A stretch of DNA of 64,000 nt from Pseudomonadota bacterium (GCA_030528565.1 JAUMYP010000010.1:1-64000); one strand, 5' to 3'. Positions 25,979 to 35,001 are shown, counted from the first letter of the stretch. Program-made: numbers and translations. Notes: generated by a model not told the origin, from the sequence alone.

Positions 25979-28900
25979 ATGGCAAGTAACTACAACCGTA
26001 ACCAGCTGGCTTGGGCAATTGTTTCTGTGCTGGCCTTGGGGCTTAGCGCATGTGGTAGCAGTGGTGGCAGCTCGTCTGCGCCACCTTTGCAGATTGGTGG
26101 CGGCGGTGGCAGTGGCGGCAATAGCGGCGGCGGTGGCACTACACCGACGCCAGCGCCCACGCCGGCACCGACCACCACCCCGACCACGCAACCAGGTCCG
26201 GTCAATGCGCAGCCTGCAATGGACGCGCATTTGAAGCTGACCGGCGCAGATCAGGCGATTGCCGCAGGTTACAAGGGCACCGGCATCACCATCGGTGTTG
26301 TGGATACGGGGGTGCGTCGTGACCATCCCACGCTCAATGGGCGGGTGACTGGCAACTTCGTGCATGTGGATCCCAACAAAAACGATTTGACTGTTGATGA
26401 CAAGGAAGGTCACGGCACCACGGTGGCATCGCTGGCGGCAGGCAGTGCCTATGGCCAGTGGCCGGGCGGCGTGGCGCAGAATGCCAATATCGTTTCCTCG
26501 CGCATCATTGCCGATAAAAAGCCCGATGACGATGGCAGCGGGCAGGGTAATGAAGTGCGTTCAGGGCAAGGCTATGGTGCGTTTTTCCGCAAAATCAATT
26601 TGGAGCTGGCTGATGCCGGGGCACGCATCATCAACAATTCCTGGGGCGGACTGTACTGGAAAAGTGATGAGGTAACTTCTGAGTTCGTCACCGCCTATAG
26701 TGATTTCATCCTCAACCGCGATGGCCTGGTGGTATTTGCCAACGGCAATAATGGCGATGATGCCCGCTACCGGGGCAACCCTTCGGATAATGCCGCCTTG
26801 CCGAGCAAATCCGATGCGGCAGCTTTCTTGCAGCGCGGCTGGCTGACAGTGGCGGCGCTCAACCCGACCGAAGCCAAAGCAACCCTGACCAATTATTCCC
26901 AGGCCTGCGGCATTGCCAAGAGCTATTGCCTGACTGCACCGGGTAATGTGACCTATATCGACCCCAAGGGCACGGAAGTCAAATGGGGCGGTGGCACCTC
27001 CTTTGCTGCCCCCTTGGTTTCCGGTGCTGCGGCCTTGGTGTGGGGCGCTTTCCCCTACTTCAATAACGACCTGGTGCGCCAGACTATCCTGGGTACGGCG
27101 ACGGATATCGGTGAAGAAGGGCCGGATGAGATTTTTGGCTATGGGCTTTTGAATGTCGCCAAGGCAGTCAAGGGACCGGCGCGCTTTGACTGGGGCGATG
27201 TTACGGTTGAGCTGCCCAATCTTGCCCATTCTGCTACCGGGATGAGCTCGACTTGGTCTAACCGGATTTCTGGTGAGGGCGGCCTTTACAAGCTGGGTCA
27301 GGGTGTTTTGAGCTTGACTGAGCGCAGTGAGTACAAGGGTGATACCCATGTCAACCTGATTGCCGATTTTGAAATCAACTCTTTCAAACAGGGGCATTTG
27401 TATGCTCAGTGTGTTGCCGGTGATCCGGCTTGTGTGAGCACGCTTCTTGTCAAGAAGGGGCTTGACTACTCCAATGTCAATATTGGTCCTTCTGGCGTGC
27501 TTTGGGGCCACAAGGGCTTTGGCGGCAATGTGGTGAATCAGGGGGTATTGATAGCCGGTGGCCCCAAAGGCTCGGATGAGCCGATGGAAATTGTCGGAAA
27601 TCTCAATAATGGTGAGACCAAATTCAATCCGGCGGGTGCAGAGTCTGCTGCCGTGCTGGCACTGTGGCTGGGACATCCGCTGGGTGTGGATGGGCAGCTC
27701 AATCTGAACAACCGCACACGCAATGTGGAGTCGCATCTGCATATTGCCGGGGTGCGCGAGGGCTATATCCCGAAAACCGGCGCTGAAAGGGAGTTGCTGA
27801 TTTACACCAAGAAGGGAGTAAACGGACACTTTACCGAGCTTAGCTGGAATCCGAAGCTGGTACTGTTCAATGCACGTCTGGATTATGATCACCTCAATGT
27901 GTATTTGTTGACCGACCGTATTGATGTCCATCAGGCTGCGCAGGCCTGGCAGTTCAGTGGCGCAGCCCTGGAAACCGCCAAGCGGGTGGAAGCTGTGATG
28001 CAGCGCATTGATGCGCAAACCAAGAATCCGCTGGGCGGCCCGGCCAGTGTGGCGCTCGCCAATGGTCTGGGCGCTTTCCAGCGTGCCCAGGGCATTGAGG
28101 GTGTGAACCTGTCGCTGCGCAGCCTGTCCGGGCAGTTGCATGGCGCATCTTCGGCGCTGACCTATGACAGCATTGATGCTACACGCCGTGCGGCATCGGG
28201 CCGTTTTGATGCACTGCGCTCGGGTGCGATTGAAGCCGGTTCCTGGTATAGCGACTTGAGCCGCAATGGCAGCCTTGCGCAGGCAGGCATGGATGGCGTG
28301 GGCTATAGCAGCAATGGCGAAATGATTGGTCATGACGTGCGCATCGGCCAGAACGCCGTGGCCGGCCTGATGCTGAGCCGCCAGCAGCAGCAAAGCTGGC
28401 TGCCGGTACTGGGTGACCAGGTACGCGGTCGCCAGAATGAAGGCCAGCTTTATGCCGGTTGGCTGCGCGATGGCTGGTATGCGCAAGGGCGGCTGGGCTT
28501 TGGCCAGTTTGACCGTGAAATGCAGCGTCACCTGTTGCTGGGGACACAGTTGGAGGGCGCCAACAGCCGCCTGTCCGGTCACTATTTCAACCTGAATGCC
28601 GAAGCCGGACGCCGCTTTGATATTGCCGATACCAGGCTCACCCCATATGCCGGCATCCAGTATGTGGATTTGACCAACCGGGGGTTCCGCGAAACCAGCC
28701 TCAGCGGTTTGGGGCTGCGGGCGCTGGACTGGGATAGCCGTCGTACCCAGGCCTATGCGGGGCTGCGTGCGGAGCGCAACTGGCTGTTTGATAATGGCCT
28801 GCGCCTGGGCGTGGATGCCCGCGGCGAGTGGAAGCAGCGCTTGCACGGCCAGGGTGAAATCTTCCAGGCCAGCTTCGTCGGCATGGAAGACTGGCAGGCC

Positions 28901-29056
28901 ATGTATGGCGTGGGTCTGGCAGCACGCAGCAGCCTGTTTGGCCTGGGGCTGAATGCCGCCTGGCGCAAGCATCTGCTGCGACTGGATTACAGCCGCCGCA
29001 ACAGCCCGCTGGGGGATGCCGATACCGCCAGCCTGCAATATCGCCGCCGTTTCTGA
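25979..29056 (+). CDS. Subtilase autotransporter lipoprotein (NalP/SphB1-like)
   Basis: A 1025-residue type V secreted serine protease. It starts with a lipoprotein signal (lipobox LSAC, cysteine at residue 25), then a Gly/Ser and Thr/Pro-rich linker. The S8 peptidase domain has Asp109 (GVVDTGV), His145 (EGHGTTVAS) and Ser341 (GGGTSFAAPLVSG). A beta-helical passenger and a C-terminal beta-barrel in the last ~270 residues follow, ending in aromatic LQYRRRF. Lipidated subtilase autotransporters such as NalP and SphB1 cleave other surface proteins, so a similar surface processing role is inferred. The ATG at 25979 follows TTGGGGA 8 bases upstream. Part of the passenger (about 27200-27900) appears to use more A/T-ending codons than the flanking genes. 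Confidence 0.9.
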   Translation: MASNYNRNQLAWAIVSVLALGLSACGSSGGSSSAPPLQIGGGGGSGGNSGGGGTTPTPAPTPAPTTTPTTQPGPVNAQPAMDAHLKLTGADQAIAAGYKGTGITIGVVDTGVRRDHPTLNGRVTGNFVHVDPNKNDLTVDDKEGHGTTVASLAAGSAYGQWPGGVAQNANIVSSRIIADKKPDDDGSGQGNEVRSGQGYGAFFRKINLELADAGARIINNSWGGLYWKSDEVTSEFVTAYSDFILNRDGLVVFANGNNGDDARYRGNPSDNAALPSKSDAAAFLQRGWLTVAALNPTEAKATLTNYSQACGIAKSYCLTAPGNVTYIDPKGTEVKWGGGTSFAAPLVSGAAALVWGAFPYFNNDLVRQTILGTATDIGEEGPDEIFGYGLLNVAKAVKGPARFDWGDVTVELPNLAHSATGMSSTWSNRISGEGGLYKLGQGVLSLTERSEYKGDTHVNLIADFEINSFKQGHLYAQCVAGDPACVSTLLVKKGLDYSNVNIGPSGVLWGHKGFGGNVVNQGVLIAGGPKGSDEPMEIVGNLNNGETKFNPAGAESAAVLALWLGHPLGVDGQLNLNNRTRNVESHLHIAGVREGYIPKTGAERELLIYTKKGVNGHFTELSWNPKLVLFNARLDYDHLNVYLLTDRIDVHQAAQAWQFSGAALETAKRVEAVMQRIDAQTKNPLGGPASVALANGLGAFQRAQGIEGVNLSLRSLSGQLHGASSALTYDSIDATRRAASGRFDALRSGAIEAGSWYSDLSRNGSLAQAGMDGVGYSSNGEMIGHDVRIGQNAVAGLMLSRQQQQSWLPVLGDQVRGRQNEGQLYAGWLRDGWYAQGRLGFGQFDREMQRHLLLGTQLEGANSRLSGHYFNLNAEAGRRFDIADTRLTPYAGIQYVDLTNRGFRETSLSGLGLRALDWDSRRTQAYAGLRAERNWLFDNGLRLGVDARGEWKQRLHGQGEIFQASFVGMEDWQAMYGVGLAARSSLFGLGLNAAWRKHLLRLDYSRRNSPLGDADTASLQYRRRF

Positions 29057-29078
29057 TAGCTCCACGGCAAACCCTGGC

Positions 29079-29111
29079 AAAGGCGCAGCATCAAGCTGCG
29101 CCTTTGTTTTA
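29079..29111 (+). terminator. Rho-independent terminator after the autotransporter gene
   Basis: The 11-bp perfect stem AAAGGCGCAGC/GCTGCGCCTTT with a 5-base loop is followed by GTTTTATG, 22 bases after the stop. Confidence 0.85.
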
Positions 29112-29133
29112 TGTGCAGCCATGCCTGCTTGTA

Positions 29134-29402
29134 AGAGCCTGTTCAATGTCCCTTCTTGGCATCCGTTGCTTCGCAAAGGCGGCAGATGCAAGGCGCAAAG
29201 CGCAGGCGGGCTGGTGGCCCGGCGAGCATTTGCAACAGCGCAGATGCCGCCTTTGCGGTGCAACCCATTGGGCAAGGCACCTCATGCACAGGGGCTTTGT
29301 TGCACACCTTGCCAAGACAGCCAGTCTTGGCCGCAGCGTGCGTCTTGCCCCTGCACATGGGGTGCACTTGCGGGTACCAAGAAGGGACATTGAACAGGCT
29401 CT
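29134..29402. mobile_element. MITE-like element with perfect 26-bp terminal inverted repeats (copy 1)
   Basis: A 269-bp non-coding segment. Its left end (29134-29159, beginning AGAGCCTGTTCAATG) and right end (29377-29402) are exact reverse complements over 26 bases. Inside, a 13-bp inverted pair (CGCAAAGGCGGCA at 29172-29184, complement at 29245-29257) and CCAAGAC/GTCTTGG allow the whole element to fold. Its left ~110 bases are about 90 percent identical to the copy at 31018-31164. There is no transposase frame, so movement would need one supplied elsewhere. No clear target duplication is seen. Confidence 0.75.
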
Positions 29403-29409
29403 GAGAAAC

Positions 29410-29425
29410 TTTGAACAGGCTCTAA
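29410..29425 (-). repeat. Additional repeat end beside copy 1
   Basis: TTTGAACAGGCTCTAA repeats the outer end of the neighbouring element in the same orientation as its right terminus, 7 bases beyond it. Its GAGAAAC context matches the end at 56058-56087. Confidence 0.6.
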
Positions 29426-29505
29426 AGCTGAGAAGCAGTTAACCAAGTTTCGCGCTGGATAAAGAAAACATTGAACCTTTACAGCAGCAATGTTTGAATT
29501 CACAC

Positions 29506-31020
29506 ATGCGTGTCAAAGGAATGAGAATCGAACAAATTTTGCTGGGGCTTGCGCTCCTGCTTGCGCTTGTCTGGAATTTGGCCGAGGCGCGTGAAGTCAA
29601 GGGCATTGCCCTGCATGAAACGCCCAGCGGTACCCGGGCAGAAATCACCCTGGAGAGCCGGGTGGAATATCGCGTCTTGCGGTTATCGGCGCCGGAAAGG
29701 CTGGTACTGGACATGAGCCAGACCGGGCTTGCCAATAACGTCAAATTGCCCGCAGCCAAAGGCATCATCAAATCGGTGCGCAGCGGCCAGCCAGTGGCAG
29801 GCACGACCAGAATCGTGTTTGATTTGGGCGCGCCCGTGGTCGCCATTGGCCCGAACATGGAATGGCGCGATGGCAAGGCCGTTTTGATTTTCGAATGGCC
29901 GGGGGATGGCGATGGTATTGCCGCGATTGCAGCGGCTACACAAACCGGGGCAGCTACAGGCACGGCAGTGGTACAGCCTGCCGCCCCTGCCGAAGTGGTA
30001 TCGGTAGCGGCAGATTCCGGCTTGCCGGGCAGTCTCCCGGCGGCGCCCCAGCAACCGATTTCGCCACCGCCAGCAAGTGCGCAAACGGCTTCAAGCCCCC
30101 AGCCGGTAGCGCAAGCAAGCCCGGCAGCTGCCCAGCCCCAGGCGCCTGTGGCAGCGACGCCCATGCCAGCGACAAACCCGGCCGCATCGGTCAGCGTCCC
30201 GCCGCAAACCAGCAGCCCGGCTCCGGTGCGCAGCGTACAGGATATGAGCCGCCGTGCGGCCTTGCGGCCGGTGATTGTCGCGATTGATGCCGGTCATGGC
30301 GGACAGGACCCCGGCGCAATTGGTCCGACCGGGGTGCGCGAGAAAGACATCACCCTGGCCATCGCGCGGGAGCTTGCCCGGCAAGTGGATGCCACGCCAG
30401 GACTGAAGGCGCATCTCATTCGCAATGCCGATTTCTTCATCCCGTTGGCTGAACGCTATCAGCGCGCCCGCCGTGCCAATGCCGATGTATTCATTTCCAT
30501 CCATGCCGATGCGGCAGAAAACCGCAATGCGCGAGGCTCATCGGTCTATGTGCTCTCCACCCGTGGGGCTACTTCGCAGGCGGCACGCTGGCTGGCCGAC
30601 CGTGAAAATGCGGCCGACCTGGTGGGCGGCGTGCGTTTGCAGGGCAAGGAGGGCACCCTGGCTTCGGTACTGTTGGACTTGTCGCAAAGCGCCACCCAGC
30701 GCGCCTCGGAGAGGATGGCCAATGAAGTGCTGGAGGGCTTGAAGCGGCTTGGCAAGACCCACAAAAACCAAATTGAGCGCGCTAATTTTGTGGTGCTGCG
30801 CTCGCCGGACGTGCCTTCGATGCTGGTGGAAACCGCATTTATCAGCAATCCGGAGGAGGAAGCCAGGCTCAAGAGCGCAAGTTTCCAGCGCCAACTGGCG
30901 CGGGCGGTACTCGATGGCATCCATACTCATTTCACCCGGATGCCGCCACCGGGTACCCATTATGCGGCGCGCCGTGACAGGGGCGGGGTTGAAACCGGAG
31001 CCGGAACAGCCTCACCGTAA
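29506..31020 (+). CDS. amiC: N-acetylmuramoyl-L-alanine amidase AmiC
   Basis: AmiC cuts the amide bond between muramic acid and the stem peptide to separate daughter cells, and is activated by NlpD. The roughly 504-residue protein has an N-terminal export segment and an AMIN domain at about 30-125, which targets the septum. A long Ala/Pro/Gln-rich linker and a C-terminal Amidase_3 domain follow, with zinc and catalytic residues in AIDAGHGGQDPGA, the REKD glutamate, SIHADA and LVETAFISN. The start is uncertain: ATG 29506 or 29521, as no good ribosome site is seen. The gene lies between two copies of a palindromic repeat; its TAA stop is the first three bases of the downstream copy. NlpD is encoded at 19077-19925. 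Confidence 0.94.
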   Translation: MRVKGMRIEQILLGLALLLALVWNLAEAREVKGIALHETPSGTRAEITLESRVEYRVLRLSAPERLVLDMSQTGLANNVKLPAAKGIIKSVRSGQPVAGTTRIVFDLGAPVVAIGPNMEWRDGKAVLIFEWPGDGDGIAAIAAATQTGAATGTAVVQPAAPAEVVSVAADSGLPGSLPAAPQQPISPPPASAQTASSPQPVAQASPAAAQPQAPVAATPMPATNPAASVSVPPQTSSPAPVRSVQDMSRRAALRPVIVAIDAGHGGQDPGAIGPTGVREKDITLAIARELARQVDATPGLKAHLIRNADFFIPLAERYQRARRANADVFISIHADAAENRNARGSSVYVLSTRGATSQAARWLADRENAADLVGGVRLQGKEGTLASVLLDLSQSATQRASERMANEVLEGLKRLGKTHKNQIERANFVVLRSPDVPSMLVETAFISNPEEEARLKSASFQRQLARAVLDGIHTHFTRMPPPGTHYAARRDRGGVETGAGTASP

Positions 31021-31164
31021 GCGCCTGTTCAATGTCCCTTCTTGGCGCCCGTTGCTTTGCAAAGGCGGCAGATGCAAGGCGCAAGGGCAGACGGGTCGGT
31101 GACCCGGCGAGCATTTGCAACAGCGCAGATACCACCGGCAAGGCACCGCATGTACAGGCGCTTA
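31018..31164. mobile_element. Shorter MITE-like copy between convergent amiC and bufC (copy 2)
   Basis: A 147-bp element with 11-bp perfect terminal inverted repeats (TAAGCGCCTGT at 31018-31028 and ACAGGCGCTTA at 31154-31164). After the end, its sequence matches the left half of the 29134-29402 element. The element exactly fills the gap between two convergent genes: its left TAA is the stop codon of amiC and its right end, read on the minus strand, is the TAA stop of the DUF2063 gene. Confidence 0.75.
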
Positions 31165-31902
31165 TATCCGGGTGCCGAGCAACAAGCTTTGCTGTTTGAG
31201 GGCGGCCAGCATTTGCCTTGCCTGCTCAAAAAAGTCCGGGTTATGTGCTTGACCGGCCTCGCGGGCAAGCTGTTGCAGCAAGGCATGGCCGCTGAGTTCA
31301 TGGTTTCCGGCCAGCAGTTGCAATAGCCGGTAGGCCAGTGGCGCAAGGCTTGAGAAGCGCACTTGCAGCTGTGCATCCCGGTATACCAGCAGCAAGGTCG
31401 GCTGTTCCGGGGTGTGAGTGGGGCGGAAGCTGGGGCCGATTTTTTCCACCGGCCATTGATAGGCCAGCGGCCAGACTTGTGGCGAAAGCTGCGGGATGCC
31501 CAACAACAGGTCGCCATTGGCATCATGCGGCGGCACCGGGCTGTCGTCGATTTCTGCCTTCAGCTCCATCCACTCGTAATGAGCCAGTTCGGCAAGCCAG
31601 GGCGCGGCCGGGTCTTGCGGTTGTTGTTGCAGAAAGTCGATGAACTCGCAGCCAATACGGGTAAACAGTGGCGTTTGGGCGCGATATTCGCGGTGAAAAT
31701 CGCGCACCTTTTGCAGCCATGCTTCTTGTCCCAGGGTCTTTTTGATGACCGGGAAATTGCTCGCCAAAAGGCTTTCGAGGGTGTTGAAGAACAATTCGCG
31801 ATATACCGCCAGGCGCCGCGCTTCGATGCCGGGGGGCGGCGCCGCATCTGCGTTGCGCAGATGGGCGGCAAAGGCGAATTGCCGGGCTTTGAGCGTACTC
31901 AT
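31162..31902 (-). CDS. DUF2063 protein, bufferin maturation partner (BufC-like)
   Basis: A 246-residue DUF2063 protein. In bufferin-type RiPP clusters this family is the partner that binds the precursor for the DUF692 enzyme. The N-terminal part has the family pattern [29 protein letters not shown], followed by [12 protein letters not shown], and ends in a variable domain. It overlaps the DUF692 gene by 4 bases (ATGA), implying coupled synthesis as a complex. Its TAA stop is supplied by the end of a palindromic repeat. The family is firm; the partner role is inferred from known bufferin systems and from gene order. Confidence 0.85.
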   Translation of the reverse strand: MSTLKARQFAFAAHLRNADAAPPPGIEARRLAVYRELFFNTLESLLASNFPVIKKTLGQEAWLQKVRDFHREYRAQTPLFTRIGCEFIDFLQQQPQDPAAPWLAELAHYEWMELKAEIDDSPVPPHDANGDLLLGIPQLSPQVWPLAYQWPVEKIGPSFRPTHTPEQPTLLLVYRDAQLQVRFSSLAPLAYRLLQLLAGNHELSGHALLQQLAREAGQAHNPDFFEQARQMLAALKQQSLLLGTRI

Positions 31903-32741
31903 GCGGCGATACCCGTCATGCTCATGGCCTTGTGCTGCGCCTGAATCTGCCGGATGCGGGCAAGCTCGGCCTGCAATTCGGCATAGGGCGGGTAATTGAA
32001 GTCGCGCTCCAGCAGGGTCGGCTTCACCCCATGCAGGGCATAGGCATCGGCCAGCAATTGCCAGACGGCATCCTTGACCGGGCTGCCATGGGTATCGATT
32101 TTCAGGTCGTCGGCTTCATCGAAATGCCCGGCGATGTGGTATCCGGCGATGCGCGCAGAGGGCAGGGCGGCGATAAAATCGCGCGCTGCATAGCCATGAT
32201 TGATGGCGTTGACGAATACATTGTTGACATCCAGCAGCAGCTGGCAATCGGCCGCCTCCAGCACCGCCTGGATGAAATCAATCTCCGGCATGTTTTGCCA
32301 GGGCGCGGCGTAATAGCTGATGTTTTCTACCGCGATGCGCTGCCCCAGGCGTTGCTGCACCTGGTCGATGCGGCGCGCCACATGGGCGATGGTTTCGTTA
32401 TCAAACGACAATGGCATCAGGTCATACAAATGGCCATCATCGGCGCTATAACTCAGGTGTTCGCTGTAATGCTGAATGCCAAATCGCTGCATGAAGTCGG
32501 CAATATCGCCAAGCAGGGTTTCATCCAGTGGCGCAACACCGCCCAGCGAGAGCGAGAGTCCGTGCAGGGTAATGGGGTAGCGTGTGGCCAATGCTTCAAG
32601 GCGTGCGCCAAGCGCGCCGCCAACATGAATCCAGTTTTCCGGGGCGCATTCGAGAAAATCGAAATCGCCCTCAGCGGCAGCTTCGATATCGTCCAGCAGC
32701 CCGCGGCGCAGGCCAAGTCCAATGCTGTAATCGGCAAGCAT
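31899..32741 (-). CDS. DUF692 (MNIO) multinuclear iron oxygenase, BufB-like
   Basis: A 280-residue DUF692 TIM-barrel enzyme. Members called multinuclear non-haem iron oxygenases modify cysteines in RiPP precursors; in bufferins they form thiooxazole groups that bind copper. Candidate metal ligands are visible: His60 (LHGLSLS), Glu94 and His95 (HYSEHLSY), Glu139/Asn140 (VENISYY), Asp171/Asn174 (LDVNN), His182, His202 and His206 (YHIAGH) and Asp216/His218 (IDTHG). It follows the precursor gene by 71 bases and overlaps the DUF2063 gene by 4. The start codon lies in the 3' arm of a small hairpin and has no obvious ribosome site. The substrate is very probably the product of 32813-33241. Confidence 0.9.
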   Translation of the reverse strand: MLADYSIGLGLRRGLLDDIEAAAEGDFDFLECAPENWIHVGGALGARLEALATRYPITLHGLSLSLGGVAPLDETLLGDIADFMQRFGIQHYSEHLSYSADDGHLYDLMPLSFDNETIAHVARRIDQVQQRLGQRIAVENISYYAAPWQNMPEIDFIQAVLEAADCQLLLDVNNVFVNAINHGYAARDFIAALPSARIAGYHIAGHFDEADDLKIDTHGSPVKDAVWQLLADAYALHGVKPTLLERDFNYPPYAELQAELARIRQIQAQHKAMSMTGIAA

Positions 32742-32787
32742 CTTGAAACTCGCAAGATGAAACAGCCCGGACAGCGACTGTCCGGGC
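32739..32787 (-). promoter_or_regulatory. Two hairpins between the bufferin precursor and bufB
   Basis: On the minus strand, a 10-bp perfect stem (GCCCGGACAG/CTGTCCGGGC, 32765-32787, 3-base loop) comes 25 bases after the precursor stop. It is followed by TGTTTC rather than a strong T-run. Next is a 7-bp stem CATCTTG/CAAGATG (32739-32759) whose second arm contains the bufB start codon. The first could act as a leaky terminator and the second could limit bufB translation, so that precursor exceeds enzyme. Confidence 0.55.
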
Positions 32788-32812
32788 CGTGTTTCAAAAG
32801 GTCAGGCCCGAA

Positions 32813-33241
32813 TCAGCGGTTGCCGCCGCATTTGCCGCCGCCACACTTGCCTTCACCGCATTTGCCCTCGCTGGCTTTTTGTTCGCCGCCCTGGGCTGCG
32901 GTTTCGCGTTTTTGGGCGTGGTGCTGTTCCATTTCAGCCTGGGTGACAAAGCCGTCGCCATCCAGGTCGTGTGCGGCAAAACGCTCATCCTTGCCCTGGT
33001 GGGCAGCGGCAAATTCCTGACGCGAGACTTTGCCGTCATTGTCGCTGTCCATTTGCGTAAAGCCGCATTTGCCGCCACCACATTTGCCCTCACCGCCGCA
33101 CTTGCCTTCGCCCTGCTGGTGCTGTGCCTGCTGGCCGTCCTGCATATAGCCGCTTTCAAGCGAAGTGATAGCAAAGGCGCTACCGGAGAGCATCAGAGAA
33201 CCGGCCAGGACGCCAAGGGGGAGGGAATTGCGAGTTTTCAT
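32813..33241 (-). CDS. Bufferin-like RiPP precursor with paired EF-hands and two cysteine cores
   Basis: A 142-residue secreted precursor. A signal peptide of about 24 residues (ending GSAFA) is followed by a first cysteine cluster, EGKCG-type motifs with Cys48, 54 and 59. Two canonical EF-hand loops follow (D65-x-D67-x-D69-G ... E76 and D92-x-D94-x-D96-G ... E103), then a second cluster with Cys128, 133 and 138 at the C-terminus. EGKCG repeats next to DUF692 and DUF2063 genes define bufferin-like precursors, in which modified cysteines chelate copper in the periplasm. The ATG at 33241 has GGAG 8 bases upstream and starts the signal peptide. The frame stays open upstream through the tRNA gene, which is meaningless. 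Metal and modification are inferred from the family. Confidence 0.88.
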   Translation of the reverse strand: MKTRNSLPLGVLAGSLMLSGSAFAITSLESGYMQDGQQAQHQQGEGKCGGEGKCGGGKCGFTQMDSDNDGKVSRQEFAAAHQGKDERFAAHDLDGDGFVTQAEMEQHHAQKRETAAQGGEQKASEGKCGEGKCGGGKCGGNR

Positions 33242-33312
33242 CGAAAGCTCCGGTTTTGGTTGAGGGAGTGTCGATGGTAATGGCTGGCAGCGGCGCAAAG
33301 GTTGAAAAAATG

Positions 33313-33324
33313 TTAGAGCCTGTT
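33313..33324 (+). repeat. Short fragment of the TTAGAGCCTGTT repeat end
   Basis: TTAGAGCCTGTT matches the outer end of the dispersed repeat family, lying between the bufferin gene and the tRNA-Pro terminator. Only 12 bases match, so chance or decay is possible. Confidence 0.4.
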
Positions 33325-33351
33325 TCCGGCGCCGCATTTGCTTCTGGCTAC

Positions 33352-33387
33352 AAAAAAAGCCTGAAAAACATGTGTTTTTCAGGCTTT
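33352..33387 (-). terminator. Terminator of the tRNA-Pro gene
   Basis: The 15-bp perfect inverted repeat (AAAGCCTGAAAAACA and complement, 33356-33387) with a 2-base centre is followed on the minus strand by a run of seven T residues. It starts 6 bases after the tRNA CCA end and is a classic rho-independent terminator. Confidence 0.9.
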
Positions 33388-33392
33388 GAAAC

Positions 33393-33469
<77 letters not shown>

Positions 33470-33624
33470 AATTGCGAGGCGCGCAGTATAGGAGGGGATT
33501 GCCGCTTGTGCAAGCATTGATTGCAAAGTTTTTGCATTTTGTCTTTGCCGGGGGGCGTACCGGGCTTGCGGGCAGGCGGCAGGCTCTTAAACTAGTCGGC
33601 TTGTTTGAACCATCCGAGGCCATC

Positions 33625-35001
33625 TTGATTAAGCCCCGCACCCCGCCCGGCGTGATGGAATTGCTGCCGCGCGAGCAAATCGCCTTCCAGCGCATGCTGG
33701 ACATCATCCGCAATACCTATGAATCGTTCGGTTTTTTGCCGGTGGAAACGCCGGTTTTCGAGCTGACCGAAGTGCTGCTGACCAAAACCGGCGGCGAAAC
33801 CGAACGCCAGGTGTACTTCGCCCAGTCCACCGGCGCGCTGGAAAAATCCCGCGAACCGGGCAGCGAGGGCAGCCTGCCGGAGCTGGCGCTGCGCTTTGAC
33901 TTGACGGTGCCGCTGGCGCGCTATGTGGCCGAGCATGAGCACGAACTGGCATTTCCGTTCCGTCGTTATCAGATGCAGCGGGTGTATCGCGGTGAGCGTG
34001 CGCAGCGCGGGCGATTCCGCGAGTTCTACCAATGCGATATCGACGTGATTGGCAAGGACGCGCTCTCGCCGCGTTTTGATGCCGAGATTCCGGCGGTCAT
34101 CCATGCGGTGTTCGAGCGCCTGGGGATTGGCGAATTCACCATTTGGCTCAATCACCGCAAGCTGCTGCGCGGCTTTTTTGAGGGCCTGGGGATTGCCGGC
34201 GAGACGCAGGATGCGGTGTTACGCGAGCTCGACAAACTCGACAAGCGCGGCGAGGCGGCAGTGCGGCAAACGCTGATGGCAGAGGGCTTTGCCCTGAGCG
34301 CGGAGGTTGCCGAGCGACTGCTGGCGTTTTCACGGCTGCGCTCGGCAGGCCATGCCGATGCGCTGGAAAAACTGGCGGCATTGGGCGAGGGCAGTGAGCA
34401 GTTCGAGCAGGGGCGCGCCGAACTTGTGGCCACGCTGGAGCAGTTGCGGGCGATGGGCATTCCCGAGTCGCGCTATGCCATCAATCTTTCCATCGCGCGC
34501 GGGCTGGATTACTACACCGGCATTGTTTACGAAACCCAGCTGGATGCCCATCCGCAAATCGGCTCGATTTGCTCCGGTGGCCGTTACGAGAACCTGGCCA
34601 GCCACTACAGCAAATCGCGCCTGCCGGGCGTGGGCATTTCCATTGGTCTTAGCCGCCTGTTCTGGCAGTTGCGCGAGGCCGGTATCGTCAGCACCGCTGC
34701 CAGCTCGGTGGATGTGCTGGTCGGGCTGATGGACGAAGCCGGCTTTGCCGATGCGCTGGCGTTTTCGCAAGCCTTGCGCGAAGCCGGGCTGAATGTGGAA
34801 ACACAGATGGAAGTGAAGAAAATCGCCCGCCAGTTCCAGTATGCCGACCGCGCCGGGATTCGTTTTGTGGCGCTGCGCGGTGAAAGCGAGCGCGCAGACG
34901 GCACGGTCACATTGAAAGACCTGGCAAGCGGCGAGCAGCAAACCGTCAATCTGGGCGAGGCAGTGGCCTGGCTTCAACAAAAACTGGAGAAAAATACATG
35001 A
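33625..35001 (+). CDS. hisS: Histidyl-tRNA synthetase
   Basis: HisS charges tRNA-His. The 458-residue class II synthetase starts [22 protein letters not shown]. Motif 2 lies in [14 protein letters not shown], the histidine loops are in [13 protein letters not shown] and CSGGRYENL, and a C-terminal anticodon domain follows (VDVLVGL ... [30 protein letters not shown]). The start is the unusual codon TTG at 33625, chosen because GAGG lies 5 bases before it and it gives the family N-terminus; no ATG or GTG fits. The same frame is open upstream through the tRNA-Pro gene and should not be translated. The stop overlaps the next gene by 4 bases (ATGA), so hisS and the ammonia-lyase gene are coupled. 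Confidence 0.94.
   Translation: MIKPRTPPGVMELLPREQIAFQRMLDIIRNTYESFGFLPVETPVFELTEVLLTKTGGETERQVYFAQSTGALEKSREPGSEGSLPELALRFDLTVPLARYVAEHEHELAFPFRRYQMQRVYRGERAQRGRFREFYQCDIDVIGKDALSPRFDAEIPAVIHAVFERLGIGEFTIWLNHRKLLRGFFEGLGIAGETQDAVLRELDKLDKRGEAAVRQTLMAEGFALSAEVAERLLAFSRLRSAGHADALEKLAALGEGSEQFEQGRAELVATLEQLRAMGIPESRYAINLSIARGLDYYTGIVYETQLDAHPQIGSICSGGRYENLASHYSKSRLPGVGISIGLSRLFWQLREAGIVSTAASSVDVLVGLMDEAGFADALAFSQALREAGLNVETQMEVKKIARQFQYADRAGIRFVALRGESERADGTVTLKDLASGEQQTVNLGEAVAWLQQKLEKNT

Noticed and set aside
26561..29275. 904-codon frame antisense to the autotransporter
   Set aside because: The sense strand has a complete protease triad and barrel; the antisense runs into the MITE-like repeat.
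29104..29442. Short frames inside the palindromic element
   Set aside because: They follow the repeat on both strands, have no ribosome sites and differ between copies.
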